Below, piece by piece: positions 51,669 through 61,688 of a DNA stretch of 64,000 bases. The notes beneath the pieces were generated by a model. It ran no database searches. It saw only the letters and a list, made by a program, of their open reading frames with translations, and was not told the DNA's origin. A program made the translations under genes and the position numbers. How positions within the stretch are numbered: the first letter of the stretch is position 1; each line of letters opens with the position of its first letter. Source of the stretch: Nevskia sp. (GTDB lineage Bacteria; Pseudomonadota; Gammaproteobacteria; Nevskiales; Nevskiaceae); NCBI GenBank assembly GCA_023229645.1, contig JALNYU010000017.1:1-64000 (forward strand). Direction: 5' to 3'.

Positions 51669-52688
51669 ATGACGCGTTTTTGGATGCTGCCGGATGGCGT
51701 CGAAGAAGCGCTACCGCCGGTCTCGTGGTGGCTGGAAGACGTGCGCCGTGCCCTGCTTGATCACTATCGGGAACGGTCTTACGAGCTGATCTTTCCGCCG
51801 TTGATCGAATACCTGGACACGCTGCTCACCGGCACCGGTTCCGACCTCGAAAGCCAGACGTTCAAGCTTACCGATCCCGTCGGCGGCCGGCTGTTGGGCT
51901 TGCGCGCCGATATGACGCCGCAGGCTTCGCGCATCGCCGCGCGTCATTTCGCCGAAGTACCGGTCGTGCGGCTGTGCTATCTCGGCACCGTATTGCGTGC
52001 CCGGCCGGATAGCCTCGGCGGTTCGCGGGCGCCGCGGCAAGTCGGCTGCGAGATTTTTGGCGAGGCCGATTTAAGCGCCGATCTGGAAATCCTCGGTTTG
52101 ATGCTGGATACGATACGGCTGGCTGGCGTGCGCGATGCGCATATCGATCTCGGCCATGTCGGCATTTACCGTGCCTTGGCGGCCCAGCTCGGTTTGGCGG
52201 CGGACGACGAAACCGCGATTTTCGATATTTTGCAGCGCAAGTCGCAGCCGGATCTGCGCGACTTCGCGTCGGCAAAAGGCTTGGAGCCCGCCGTTACGCG
52301 CGATTTATCGACGTTGATGGAGCTGAACGGCGATGTCACGGTATTGCAGCGTGCACGGCAGATGCTGGATGTCTCCAAGCCCGCGATCGGTGAAGCGCTG
52401 ATGGCGTTGGAACGGGCGGCAGACGAGCTGCAACGCACGGCACCGAACACGCCACTACACGTTGATCTCGGCGAGCTGCGCGGTTATCGCTATCAAACCG
52501 GCTTGGTCTTTGCCGCGTTCGCGCCCGGCCACGGCCGCGATATCGCCCGCGGTGGTCGGTTTGAAGGCGTGGCGGGCGGTACTGGCAAGACGCGCACCGC
52601 AACCGGCTTCTCGGCTGACCTAAACGAGCTGCTGCATCTGGGCGCGGCCCAGTCTGCGGCAACACCGCCGGCGGTCGCCGCGCAGTGA
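51669..52688 (+). CDS. hisZ: ATP phosphoribosyltransferase regulatory subunit
   Basis: The protein has 339 residues. It is a paralogue of histidyl-tRNA synthetase that lacks the anticodon-binding domain. It partners the short form of HisG, making it responsive to histidine. Class II-like motifs: FPPLIEYLDTLL (motif 1), LRADMTPQASRIAAR (motif 2), and GYRYQTGLVFAAFAPG with GGRFEGVAGG near the end. The genome should therefore encode a short HisG elsewhere. Confidence 0.93.
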   Translation: MTRFWMLPDGVEEALPPVSWWLEDVRRALLDHYRERSYELIFPPLIEYLDTLLTGTGSDLESQTFKLTDPVGGRLLGLRADMTPQASRIAARHFAEVPVVRLCYLGTVLRARPDSLGGSRAPRQVGCEIFGEADLSADLEILGLMLDTIRLAGVRDAHIDLGHVGIYRALAAQLGLAADDETAIFDILQRKSQPDLRDFASAKGLEPAVTRDLSTLMELNGDVTVLQRARQMLDVSKPAIGEALMALERAADELQRTAPNTPLHVDLGELRGYRYQTGLVFAAFAPGHGRDIARGGRFEGVAGGTGKTRTATGFSADLNELLHLGAAQSAATPPAVAAQ

Positions 52689-52766
52689 ATCAAATAACCG
52701 GGGCCTCGCCCCACGGCGCAATGGCGATTTTGCCGGCGCGCCCGATGCTGGAGAGCACGCGTAATC

Positions 52767-54059
52767 ATGGGTAAATCAGTCGTCGTAATCGGCGCCCAGT
52801 GGGGCGATGAAGGCAAGGGCAAGATCGTTGACCTGCTGACCGACAAAGTCCAGGCCGTCGTCCGTTTCCAGGGCGGCCATAACGCCGGCCATACCCTGGT
52901 CATCAACGGCGTGAAAACGGCGCTGAACCTGATTCCGTCCGGCATCATGCGGCCGGGCGTGGCCTGCTTGATCGGTAACGGCGTGGTGTTGTCGCTGCCG
53001 GATCTGATCAAAGAGATCGAAAAGCTCGAAGCCGTTGGCTGCATCGTTCGCAATCGCTTGAAGATCTCCGAAGCCGCACCGCTGGTGCTGCCGGTACACG
53101 CCAAGCTCGATCAAGCGCGCGAACTGGCGCGCGGCGAAGCCAAGATCGGCACCACCGGCAAAGGTATCGGCCCGGCCTACGAAGATAAAGTCGCGCGCCG
53201 TGCTATTCGCGTCGGTGATTTGTTCCATCGCGAGCAGCTGGCGGCCAAGCTCGGCGAGTTGCTGGCCTATCACAACTTCGTGCTGGTGAATTACTACAAA
53301 GAGACCGCGGTCGATTTCCAAAGCACGCTCGATACTTTGCTGGCCTACGCCGAGATCATCAAACCAATGGTCGCCGACGTCACCGAACTGCTGCGGCTCG
53401 GGCTCGGCCGCGGCGAGAACGTTTTGTTTGAAGGCGCGCAAGGCGCGCTGCTGGACGTCGATCACGGCACCTATCCCTACGTCACCTCCAGCAACACCAC
53501 GGCCGGCGGCGCAGCGACCGGCTCCGGCGTCGGCCCGCGCAATCTCGACTACGTGCTCGGCATCGTCAAAGCCTACGCCACGCGCGTCGGCTCCGGCCCG
53601 TTCCCAACCGAGCAGGAAAATGACATTGGCAGCCTGATCCGCGAAAAAGGTAAAGAGTTCGGCACCGTCACCGGCCGGCCGCGGCGCTGCGGCTGGTTCG
53701 ATGCCGTCGCGGCACGGCGGTCGATCTTCAATAACTCGGTGTCCGGCCTCTGCGTCACCAAGCTCGACGTGCTGGACGGCCTCGATACCGTGCGCATCTG
53801 CACCGGCTACACCGTCAACGGCAAAACCACCGAAACGCTGCCGATCGGCGCCGAAGGCTTTGTCGATATCGTGCCGGTGTACGAAGACCTGCCAGGTTGG
53901 AGCGAATCAACCTTTGGCATCACCCGTTACGAAGCGCTACCGGCCAACGCACGAGCCTACCTGAAGCGCATGGAAGCCTTATCCGGCGCCGAAGTCGCGA
54001 TTATCTCCACCGGCCCCGATCGCGAGCACACGATCGTGCTGCGGCATCCGTTTGATTGA
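52767..54059 (+). CDS. purA: adenylosuccinate synthetase
   Basis: The protein has 430 residues. It joins IMP and aspartate using GTP, the first step from IMP to AMP. Motifs: QWGDEGKGKIVDLL, GGHNAGHTLV, TTGKGIGPAYEDKVAR, FEGAQGALLDVDHGTYPYVTS, and GRPRRCGWFD. It is complete. It follows hisZ by 78 bp. Confidence 0.97.
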   Translation: MGKSVVVIGAQWGDEGKGKIVDLLTDKVQAVVRFQGGHNAGHTLVINGVKTALNLIPSGIMRPGVACLIGNGVVLSLPDLIKEIEKLEAVGCIVRNRLKISEAAPLVLPVHAKLDQARELARGEAKIGTTGKGIGPAYEDKVARRAIRVGDLFHREQLAAKLGELLAYHNFVLVNYYKETAVDFQSTLDTLLAYAEIIKPMVADVTELLRLGLGRGENVLFEGAQGALLDVDHGTYPYVTSSNTTAGGAATGSGVGPRNLDYVLGIVKAYATRVGSGPFPTEQENDIGSLIREKGKEFGTVTGRPRRCGWFDAVAARRSIFNNSVSGLCVTKLDVLDGLDTVRICTGYTVNGKTTETLPIGAEGFVDIVPVYEDLPGWSESTFGITRYEALPANARAYLKRMEALSGAEVAIISTGPDREHTIVLRHPFD

Positions 54060-54093
54060 CTGCGGAAGCTGTAGGGTGATTTGTTGGCAAAGT

Positions 54094-54115
54094 CGCTCGG
54101 TTGACCAACCGAGCG
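54094..54115 (+). terminator. hairpin after purA
   Basis: CGCTCGGTT (54094-54102) and AACCGAGCG (54107-54115) form a 9-bp stem with a GACC loop, 34 bp past purA. Only a weak T-rich tail follows, so termination strength is uncertain. Confidence 0.55.
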
Positions 54116-54127
54116 TTATGATTCAAC

Positions 54128-54155
54128 GTTGTAGCGGCTTATCAGCCGCTGCAAC
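54128..54155. repeat. second hairpin between purA and tRNA-Leu
   Basis: GTTG-T-AGCGGCT (54128-54139) pairs with AGCCGCT-G-CAAC (54144-54155) around TATC, with one T:G mismatch. No U-run. It could be the remains of a REP-like element or a transcript stabiliser. Confidence 0.5.
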
Positions 54156-54299
54156 CCGAGTAAGGAGTAAACACACGAAATGCCCATGATGTTTAGGCAG
54201 AGGATCGCCCAGGGTGCATAGCTGCTTAGTTTTAGCCCGCGCCGGTTGGCGTTGCGGTACCGATCAGTCGATCAAAACGCTTGCCATCGCTGCCAGAAA

Positions 54300-54326
54300 A
54301 ACGAAAAGGCCGCGTGAGCGGCCTTT
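54300..54326 (-). terminator. terminator of tRNA-Leu
   Basis: On the minus strand, AAAGGCCGC and GCGGCCTTT pair around TCAC, followed by TTCGTTTTT. It lies directly downstream of the tRNA-Leu 3' end. Confidence 0.8.
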
Positions 54327-54334
54327 CGAAAGAC

Positions 54335-54420
<86 letters not shown>

Positions 54421-54476
54421 AGGGAGGCGCAGATTAATGATGCCGCGTTGCGGTGTCAACATTGAACAGAAAAATA

Positions 54477-56972
54477 ATGAAAAGAAAAAGCAAAAACGGT
54501 CATCGCGATGACGCGAACGACAAGAATTTAGATAAACCCTCGGCAGCGGCAAAGCCGCGGCGGACCTTGAGCTGGGGCCGCAAGCCGGTGCTGAAAGCGG
54601 AGACGCAGGCGCCGGACGATTGGCGCGCCGCGGACCCTGATTTCGCCAATGAAGCCACGCGCTACGCCAACCCGTTGCCGAGCCGCAACCATATTTTGCG
54701 CACCTTGGCCGAATCAGCCGAGCCGATGACCTTGGACGAACTGATCGCCCATTTCAGCTTGAATAAACTCAACGAGCAGGAAGCGTTTACTAAGCGCCTG
54801 GTGGCGATGGGGCGGGAAGGGCAGGTGCATCCGGCGGACCGCCGTGGCGCCTACCGCGCGGTGTTGACCGATGACGGTGAGCCGGTTTCGGCGCCGAGCC
54901 GCGTTAGCACGTATGTCGATGGCAAAATCGCCGCGCATCGTGATGGCTACGGCTTCCTGATCCCCGACGCCGGCAACGGCCCGGATGTATTCCTCTCGCC
55001 GCGCCAGATGGCCAGCTTGATGAACGGTGACCGCGTGCGCGTGCGCATCACCGGCACCGATAGTCGCGGCCGGCGCGAAGGCGCCTTGGTCGAAGTTTTA
55101 GAGCGCGGCACGACGCAAATCGTCGGCCGTTTGCAGGCTGGCACCGGCAACGCGGTCGGCGTGTTTACCGTGGTGCCGAGCAACCCGCGGCAATCGGAAA
55201 TTCTGATTCCAGCGACCGAGCTGGGCGGTGCGCGGCACGGCCAGATGGTGGTCGCGGCCTTGGTTTCGCCGCCGGGCGAACGCACGCTGCCGGTGGGGCG
55301 GATTGCGGAAATTCTCGGCGAGCATTTGGCGCCGGGCATGGAAATTCAGGCTGCGATTCGCGCCCATAATCTGCCGTTTGAATGGCCAGAAGGCGTTGAA
55401 GCCGAGGCTGAGGCCTACGGCCCGGTGGTCCGCCCTGAGCAATGGGCAGGCCGCAAAGATTTACGCGAGCTGCCGCTGATGACGATCGACGGCGCCGACG
55501 CCCGCGATTTCGACGATGCCGTCTACGCCGAGGCGGTGAAAGGCTGGCGTGGCGGCGGTTGGAAGCTGTGGGTCGCAATCGCCGATGTCTCCGCTTACGT
55601 GTTGCCGGGCACGGCTTTGGACGGATCGGCGACCGAGCGCGGTACGTCGGTTTATTTCCCGAACAACGTGATTCCGATGTTGCCGGAAGCGTTATCAAAC
55701 GGCCTGTGCTCGCTGAATCCGGACGTTGATCGTCTGTGCATGGTCTGCGAGATGCGGGTTTCTAAGGACGGCGAAGTCAGCAAGGCCAGCTTCTATGAAG
55801 CGGTGATGCGCTCAAAAGCGCGGCTGATCTACGAAGACGTCGCGGCGATGGTGGAAACGCCGGACGGCGAAGCCGCGCAGGCCAAGCCGGAGCTGCTGCC
55901 GCGCTTGCAAACGCTGCGCGCCGTGTTCGAGGCGCTGTTCGCGGCGCGCGAAGTGCGCGGTGCAATCGACTTCGAAAGCACCGAAACCAAGATCGTTTTC
56001 GGTACCGAGCGCAAGATCGAGAAGATCGTGCCGGTGAAACGCAACGTCGCGCACCGGATGATCGAAGAATGCATGATCGCCGCAAACGTTGAGTCGGCGA
56101 AGCTGGTCGAGAAACACGGCATGCCGGCGCTGTATCGCGTGCACGCCGAGCCGGATGGCGACAAAGTTGCGCTGCTGCGTGAATTTCTCGCCGGGCGCAG
56201 CCTGCGCCTCGGCGGCGGCGCAACGCCCGTCGCGGGCGATTACGCCAAGCTGCTGACCAGCCTCAAAGGCCGCGACGACGCCGGGTTGATCCAAACCGTG
56301 ATTTTGCGCTCGCTAATGCAGGCCTGTTACCAGCCCGATAACACCGGCCATTTCGGTCTAGCGCTGACGCACTACGCGCATTTCACGTCGCCGATTCGCC
56401 GTTATCCCGATTTGCTGCTGCATCGCGCGATCAAGCACATTTTGAAGCGCGGTAAAGCGAAATCCTTTATCTACACGCTAGATCAGATGCAGGCACTCGG
56501 CGCCCATTGTTCGATGGCCGAACGCCGGGCTGACGACGCCACGCGTGACGTCAACACCTGGTTGAAGTGCGAGTTCATGCACCACCGCGTCGGCGAGGAG
56601 TTCGACGGCATCGTCATCAGCGTTGCGTCGTTCGGTTTATTCGTTGAACTCGAAGGCCTGTACATCGAAGGCATGCTGCACGTCTCGAATTTGAAAGGCG
56701 ATTACTACGAGTTCGAGCCTAAGCATCAGCGCTTGATCGGCAGCCGTAGCCGGCAGGTCTATGCGCTCGGCGAGCGGCTGCGCGTCAAAGTGATTCGAGT
56801 CAGCCTCGACGAACGCAAGATCGATCTCGACCTCGCCGGCCGCACCGAGCCAGCGCTAACGCCGCGGCGCGATGGCAAAAAAGCGCAGCTGGAAAAGCAG
56901 GCTGGGGACCGTCAGCCGAAAGCGGCGGCGGAGCCGGACGGCCCGGCGCGTAAGAAGCGTCGGCGGCGTTAA
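54477..56972 (+). CDS. rnr: ribonuclease R
   Basis: The protein has 831 residues from the ATG at 54477 (GTG at 54453 would add eight). It is a 3'-5' exoribonuclease able to degrade structured RNA. Order: basic N-terminal extension of about 60 residues, wHTH (YANPLPSRNHILRTL), cold-shock domains, RNB catalytic domain with DGADARDFDDAVY (metal aspartates), S1 domain (GEEFDGIVISVASFGLFVEL) and a basic tail (KKRRRR). All are present. Its stop overlaps the next gene (TAATG). Confidence 0.96.
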   Translation: MKRKSKNGHRDDANDKNLDKPSAAAKPRRTLSWGRKPVLKAETQAPDDWRAADPDFANEATRYANPLPSRNHILRTLAESAEPMTLDELIAHFSLNKLNEQEAFTKRLVAMGREGQVHPADRRGAYRAVLTDDGEPVSAPSRVSTYVDGKIAAHRDGYGFLIPDAGNGPDVFLSPRQMASLMNGDRVRVRITGTDSRGRREGALVEVLERGTTQIVGRLQAGTGNAVGVFTVVPSNPRQSEILIPATELGGARHGQMVVAALVSPPGERTLPVGRIAEILGEHLAPGMEIQAAIRAHNLPFEWPEGVEAEAEAYGPVVRPEQWAGRKDLRELPLMTIDGADARDFDDAVYAEAVKGWRGGGWKLWVAIADVSAYVLPGTALDGSATERGTSVYFPNNVIPMLPEALSNGLCSLNPDVDRLCMVCEMRVSKDGEVSKASFYEAVMRSKARLIYEDVAAMVETPDGEAAQAKPELLPRLQTLRAVFEALFAAREVRGAIDFESTETKIVFGTERKIEKIVPVKRNVAHRMIEECMIAANVESAKLVEKHGMPALYRVHAEPDGDKVALLREFLAGRSLRLGGGATPVAGDYAKLLTSLKGRDDAGLIQTVILRSLMQACYQPDNTGHFGLALTHYAHFTSPIRRYPDLLLHRAIKHILKRGKAKSFIYTLDQMQALGAHCSMAERRADDATRDVNTWLKCEFMHHRVGEEFDGIVISVASFGLFVELEGLYIEGMLHVSNLKGDYYEFEPKHQRLIGSRSRQVYALGERLRVKVIRVSLDERKIDLDLAGRTEPALTPRRDGKKAQLEKQAGDRQPKAAAEPDGPARKKRRRR

Positions 56973-57577
56973 TGCGGCGATTTCAGTTCGCGGCGGCGCC
57001 AGTCGTCTTGCTCGCGGCGTGCTCCGCGCCGATAAAAACGCCGCCGCCTGCGGTGGCAAAGCCGGCGCCGGTGGTGCAGCCGCTGGGCGCGGCTTTTTGG
57101 GTTGAAGACGCAATCCCAGCGGTGCAGGCGGCGGCCGTCGCTAAAGCGATGCAGGCAGAATTACTGCAGCGGCTACCGGCCGGCGCGGTTCCGAGTGTCC
57201 AACGCATCGCGACGACTGCAGACAGCGCTCCGAGCGTGACGATCAACGCGGCGGCCTTCGAGGTCGGCAGTGCGCAGATGCGGCCGGCAACCTTAGCGCC
57301 GGTCGCCCAGTGCGCGGCCGTGGCGCAGAGTTTCGGCGCCGTTGTCGTCCACGTCCTGGGCTTGGCGGATGCGATGGCCACCGGCAAGGCCAATGGTCTT
57401 GCCGAACGCCGCGCCGCGGCGGTTGCGGCCTATCTCGCAGAACTCGGTGTTGCCGAGACGCGCATCCGTGTCAGTCAGGCACGTACCGTTGCCGCGGCAA
57501 ACGGCAGCGTTGAATTGGTATTCGAGCCGATTATCGTCGGCCGCGAGGCCCGGGCCTGGAAGCCGCCCAGCCGTTAG
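56972..57577 (+). CDS. OmpA-like lipoprotein
   Basis: The protein has 201 residues. Lipoprotein signal with Cys17 (PVVLLAACSAP). A Pro-rich linker is followed by an OmpA/MotB-type peptidoglycan-binding domain in the second half (FEVGSAQMRPATLAPVAQ; LGLADAMATGKANGLAERRA; YLAELGVAETRI). The domain is recognisable but lacks the typical D and R in the ligand-binding NGxTDxxG/LSxxRA motifs: LADAMAT and LAERRA are weak matches. It begins on the last base of the rnr stop codon. Role unknown; envelope tethering is possible. Confidence 0.75.
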   Translation: MRRFQFAAAPVVLLAACSAPIKTPPPAVAKPAPVVQPLGAAFWVEDAIPAVQAAAVAKAMQAELLQRLPAGAVPSVQRIATTADSAPSVTINAAAFEVGSAQMRPATLAPVAQCAAVAQSFGAVVVHVLGLADAMATGKANGLAERRAAAVAAYLAELGVAETRIRVSQARTVAAANGSVELVFEPIIVGREARAWKPPSR

Positions 57578-57642
57578 CGGCAGATTGCTGCAGGCGGTAA
57601 TCCCGACGTGATTGATGCCGCCGCAGGCTCTAAGCTGTCGCC

Positions 57643-60435
57643 ATGAACTCTGCGCCACAGCGTAAAACTGCGTTCCCGATCGGCTGGGTGCTGGCATTCG
57701 CCGTGCTCGCGGTATACCTGCTCAGCAGCCTGAAAGCCGCGTGGATCGGTGCGGTGATCGGTTATCTGATCGGGCGTTTGCGGGAACTCGAACAGCAGGT
57801 TGCCGAATTGCAGGCGCAAAGCGCGGCTGCTGCGCAGCCGACGCCGTCCGTAGTCCGTTTGCCCCCGTCCCCAACCCCGACCACAACTCCGCCGACAACG
57901 GCGACTAAGACCGCGCCGATGACCGCAGCGCCGACCGTCGCGGCGTCCGTGGTTGTTTCGGCGCCAGCGGTCGCTGATCGCCCATACGCCGAGCCAATTG
58001 CGGCGACGCGCGCGCTGGGCGCCGGCAAGGCGTCTGAGACGGCTGCGCCATCGCCGTGGGCAAATACCGCTCGGTGGCAATCGTCCGAGGCTTCGGAGTC
58101 GGCCCGGTGGGGACAGTTTGAAGCGTGGCTGAAACGCGGCAATCCGCTGGCGCGGCTGGGCGTGATCATCACCTTTTTCGGTGCGGTGTTTTTGATCAAA
58201 TACGCGGCGCAGGAAGGCTATTTGCCGATTGCTTGGCGTCTGGGCGCGCTTGCTATCGGCGCGCTGGCGATGGTCGGCACCGGTTTGCGTTTGCGGTACA
58301 AGGCCAGCGTTTACGCGCTGACGCTGCAGGGCGGCGGTTTGGCCGTGCTCTATCTCGTCGTCCTCGCAGCGCATCGCCTATATCAGTTGTTGCCGAATGG
58401 CTGGGCGTTGCCGCTGCTGATTGCGGTCGCCGCGGCTTCAGCTTTGCTCTCAGTGCGGCAGAACGCGCTGGCGTTGGCCGTGATCGGGTTTTCCGGCGGC
58501 TTTGCAGCGCCGCTGTTGATCGGCGGCGGCGGCAGCCACATCGCGTTATTTACCTACTACACCGTGCTAAACCTCGGCGTATTCGCAATCGCCGCGTATC
58601 GCCGTTGGACGGTACTGAACCTGCTCGGTTTCGTGTTCACGTTCATCATCACCGCGCTGTGGCGTTACATCGTTTACACGCCGGAATTGTTCGCGAGCAC
58701 CGAATTTTTTCTGCTGCTGTTCTTCGTGCTGTATGTCGCGGTCACGGTGTTGAGCGCGGACGATGCCAGCGATGATCGAGACTATGTGGTCTCTGGAACG
58801 CTGACCTTCGGTCTGCCGGCGGTTGTGTTATCGCTGCAGGCGACGATCATCCGCGACTACGAATACGGCCTGGCCTGGAGCGCGTTTGGCTTCGGTCTGT
58901 TCTATCTGCTGCTGGCAGCGCTACTGCGTGGCATCAACCGCGCGCGTTGGGCGCTGTTGGTGCAGGCGTTTATCGCAATCGGTGTGGTCGCGCTTAGCAT
59001 CGCCGTGCCCTTGCGTTACGACCCGCACGCAACGGCCGCCGTTTGGGCCTTGGAAGGCGCCGGTGCAGTCTGGTTGGGGATGCGGCAGGATTCTCGCCGC
59101 GCGCGGTTTTTCGGCGTGCTGATTCAGTTCCTGGCCGGCATTTCGCTGATGCAGGGCGTGCGCGACCACGCCGATGGCGCAGCATGGCTCGCCAACCCAG
59201 TGCCGGGCGCCGTGTTGCTGGCAATCGCCGGCGCGATTAGCGGTCTCTGGTTTCATCGTGGCCGTGAACGCTTGGAAGACTATGAAAGCACCGCCGCGCC
59301 TGCTGCGCTGCTCTGGGCAACCGGTTGGGCGGTCTATGCTGGTTTGGCGCAGATCCATCATCTACAGCTCGCAGCGCCGATTGGTGCTGAGCTGATTTAC
59401 GGCAGTGCCCTAGCCGCCGCACTCTACCTATTCGGCCAACGCGCGGCATGGGCTTGGCCGCGGCAACTGGCATTGGCGGTGTTGCTGCTGTTTGCGTGGT
59501 TTGCTGCGCCGTCTGCGATCAGGCTACATCCGTTCGCAGCCGGCGGCGTTTATGGCTGGCCGGTGTTGTTTGCCGTCGGTTATGGCTTGCTTTGGCAACG
59601 GGACCGCGACAGCGCAGTGCGGGTTGATGCAGCAACACCGCCGCTGCATCTGGGCGCCTTTTTCGCGCTTTGCGGGCTTCTGACCGGCGAAGCGCATTGG
59701 CAGCTGCGTGCCGGCTGGGCTGGCGATTGGCCGCTGCTGGCACCGTTGGTGCTGCCGATGCTATGGCTATTCGCGGCGGCGCGCGGGCTGCCACGTTGGC
59801 CGGTCGGCGCGTATCCAGACATTTATCGACGCTGGGGCGGGGCGTTGCTCGCGGTTTGGCTGCTATTGCTGATCGTGATTCTGAGTTTGGTCGATGCCGG
59901 CAACGCCGCACCGCTGGCGACGCTGGCGCTACTGAATCCGCTGGATCTTGCGATTCTCGCTGCGTTCGGCGTGATTACGCTTTGGTGGCGCGGGCTAGAC
60001 GACGACAGCCAGCAATCGCTGTCGCCTGAACGACGTTGGGCGCTGCCGCTGGCGCTGGCCGGCATCGTCTTCTTATGGCTGAACAGCGCGCTGCTGCGTG
60101 GCCTGCACTATGGCATCGGCACACCGTTATCGTTGGATGGCATTCGCCATTCGGCACTGCTTCAGGCGGCGTTCTCGATTTTCTGGGGCGTACTTGGTTT
60201 CGCGACGATGGTGCTCGCCGCGCGTCGTGCCTGGCGGCCGGCCTGGCTGGCGGGCGCTGCGCTGATGGTGGTCGTGGCGTTAAAGCTGTTTCTGGTCGAC
60301 ACCGCCGGGACCGGTACTTTGTCGCGCATCGCAGCGTTTTTGACCGTCGGCGTGCTGATGCTGATAACGGGTTATCTCGCGCCATTGCCGCCGCCGCGTA
60401 ATGGCGACGACGATGAACCCCCGATCAGCGCGTAA
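57643..60435 (+). CDS. DUF2339 polytopic membrane protein
   Basis: The protein has 930 residues. An N-terminal helix and coiled segment (LIGRLRELEQQVAELQAQ), a Pro/Thr/Ala-rich linker (about 65-130), and then around 25 to 30 hydrophobic helices with the DUF2339 signature at the start of the membrane part (GNPLARLGVIITFFGAVFLIKYAAQEG, residues about 166-190). Proteins of this family are large inner-membrane proteins of unknown function. It follows the OmpA-like gene by 65 bp. No catalytic residues are apparent. Confidence 0.88.
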   Translation: MNSAPQRKTAFPIGWVLAFAVLAVYLLSSLKAAWIGAVIGYLIGRLRELEQQVAELQAQSAAAAQPTPSVVRLPPSPTPTTTPPTTATKTAPMTAAPTVAASVVVSAPAVADRPYAEPIAATRALGAGKASETAAPSPWANTARWQSSEASESARWGQFEAWLKRGNPLARLGVIITFFGAVFLIKYAAQEGYLPIAWRLGALAIGALAMVGTGLRLRYKASVYALTLQGGGLAVLYLVVLAAHRLYQLLPNGWALPLLIAVAAASALLSVRQNALALAVIGFSGGFAAPLLIGGGGSHIALFTYYTVLNLGVFAIAAYRRWTVLNLLGFVFTFIITALWRYIVYTPELFASTEFFLLLFFVLYVAVTVLSADDASDDRDYVVSGTLTFGLPAVVLSLQATIIRDYEYGLAWSAFGFGLFYLLLAALLRGINRARWALLVQAFIAIGVVALSIAVPLRYDPHATAAVWALEGAGAVWLGMRQDSRRARFFGVLIQFLAGISLMQGVRDHADGAAWLANPVPGAVLLAIAGAISGLWFHRGRERLEDYESTAAPAALLWATGWAVYAGLAQIHHLQLAAPIGAELIYGSALAAALYLFGQRAAWAWPRQLALAVLLLFAWFAAPSAIRLHPFAAGGVYGWPVLFAVGYGLLWQRDRDSAVRVDAATPPLHLGAFFALCGLLTGEAHWQLRAGWAGDWPLLAPLVLPMLWLFAAARGLPRWPVGAYPDIYRRWGGALLAVWLLLLIVILSLVDAGNAAPLATLALLNPLDLAILAAFGVITLWWRGLDDDSQQSLSPERRWALPLALAGIVFLWLNSALLRGLHYGIGTPLSLDGIRHSALLQAAFSIFWGVLGFATMVLAARRAWRPAWLAGAALMVVVALKLFLVDTAGTGTLSRIAAFLTVGVLMLITGYLAPLPPPRNGDDDEPPISA

Positions 60436-60457
60436 TCACGATCTGTGGAGCGGCTTT

Positions 60458-60853
60458 ATGTTTATCCCAGAAGGTTTCAACACCATCACGCCGTACTTTT
60501 TCGTGCGCGATGCCGCGCGTTTCGTCGATTTTCTGAGCGCGGCGTTCGGTGGCGTTGAAATACATCGCAGCCTGCGGCCAGACGGCGCCATTGCCAACGC
60601 CCAGATTCGCATCGGTGGTTCCACGGTCATGGTCAGCGAGGCCAGCGCGCGCTATCCAGCGATGCCGGGCTCGTATTATTTGTACGTTGCCAACGCGGAC
60701 GCCGCGATGGCGCAGGCTTTGGCGGCTGGTGCCCGCTTGGAGATGGCGGTTGCCGATATGCCGTATGACGACCGCCAGGGCGGGGTGGTGGACCCGTTCG
60801 GCAACATCTGGTGGCTGTCGCAGCGGCTGGTCGATGCGCCCTATTCGGCGTAA
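60458..60853 (+). CDS. VOC-family (glyoxalase-like) protein
   Basis: The protein has 131 residues from the ATG at 60458 with GGAG upstream. It has the two beta-alpha-beta-beta-beta units of the VOC fold: ITPYFFVRDAARFVDFLSAAFGG and YLYVANADAAMAQALAAGARLE, ending DPFGNIWWLSQR. It resembles the PhnB/YdcJ-like group (VDPFGNxW). Metal ligands and substrate are not assignable. It is inserted between the DUF2339 gene and rlmB. Confidence 0.85.
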   Translation: MFIPEGFNTITPYFFVRDAARFVDFLSAAFGGVEIHRSLRPDGAIANAQIRIGGSTVMVSEASARYPAMPGSYYLYVANADAAMAQALAAGARLEMAVADMPYDDRQGGVVDPFGNIWWLSQRLVDAPYSA

Positions 60854-60941
60854 TTCGCCCGTTAAATCCGCCACGGTGCGAGGCAGCGGCATAAACTAAC
60901 GGCCCTGCATCGCTTTCAAAACCCCGGACGAACTCCCCAGA

Positions 60942-61688
60942 ATGGCTGAAACTTATATCGGCGGCTTCCACGCCGTCATCGCGGCAATCGAAGACGGCAC
61001 GCCGAAGCCGCGCGAAATTTTGCTCGCCGAAACCCGCAAAGACTCGCGTGCCGAGCGTCTGTTGGAACTCGCTGCAAAGCGCAAAATCACCGTCCGCAAG
61101 GTTTCTCGCGACACGCTGGACCTGCGCGCACCGGGGCTGCGGCATCAGGGCGTGCTGGCTGAAATCGAGGCGGCCGATCTCGGCGGCGAAGAAATACTCG
61201 ATCTCCAGGCGACGCCGGACCGCATGCTGCTGGTGCTGGACGGCGTGCAAGATCCGCATAACCTCGGCGCCTGCTTGCGCACTTCGGAAGCCGTGGGCGT
61301 GAACGCGGTCATCATTCCGCGCGATCGTGCCGTCGGCGTTACGCCCGCTGTGCGGTCGGCGGCGGCCGGTTCGGCTGAGCGTGTGCCGGTGGTCGCGGTG
61401 ACAAATCTAGTGCGCAAGCTGGAGCAGTTGAAGCAGCTCGGCTATTGGACGGTTGGGCTAGACGCCGAAGGCGGCGAGTCGCTGTACGACGTCGATTTAA
61501 CCGGGCCGCTGGTGTTGGTCATGGGTGGCGAGGCCGAAGGCCTGCGCCGACTGACGCGCGAAACCTGCGATCGCATCGTCAAAATTCCGATGGCCAGCGA
61601 GCGCATCGAAAGCCTGAACGTCTCCGTAGCCGCCGCCGTTTGTTTGTATGAGGCGTTCCGGCAGCGCAACGGTAAGCGGAAAAAATAA
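60942..61688 (+). CDS. rlmB: 23S rRNA (Gm2251) methyltransferase
   Basis: The protein has 248 residues. SpoU/TrmH-type SPOUT methylase that 2'-O-methylates G2251 in 23S rRNA. The N-terminal substrate-binding domain starts YIGGFHAVIAAIED; the catalytic domain has motif 1 VQDPHNLGACLRTSEA, motif 2 VMGGEAEGLRRL and motif 3 IPMASERIESLNVSVAAAV, which form the knot. Its stop overlaps the next gene by one base (TAATG). Position after rnr (here with three inserted genes) matches gammaproteobacteria. Confidence 0.95.
   Translation: MAETYIGGFHAVIAAIEDGTPKPREILLAETRKDSRAERLLELAAKRKITVRKVSRDTLDLRAPGLRHQGVLAEIEAADLGGEEILDLQATPDRMLLVLDGVQDPHNLGACLRTSEAVGVNAVIIPRDRAVGVTPAVRSAAAGSAERVPVVAVTNLVRKLEQLKQLGYWTVGLDAEGGESLYDVDLTGPLVLVMGGEAEGLRRLTRETCDRIVKIPMASERIESLNVSVAAAVCLYEAFRQRNGKRKK

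Noticed and set aside
56972..57577. OmpA-like lipoprotein as Pal
   Set aside because: It lacks the strong Pal signature and the tol-pal neighbours, and the ligand-binding motif is weak.
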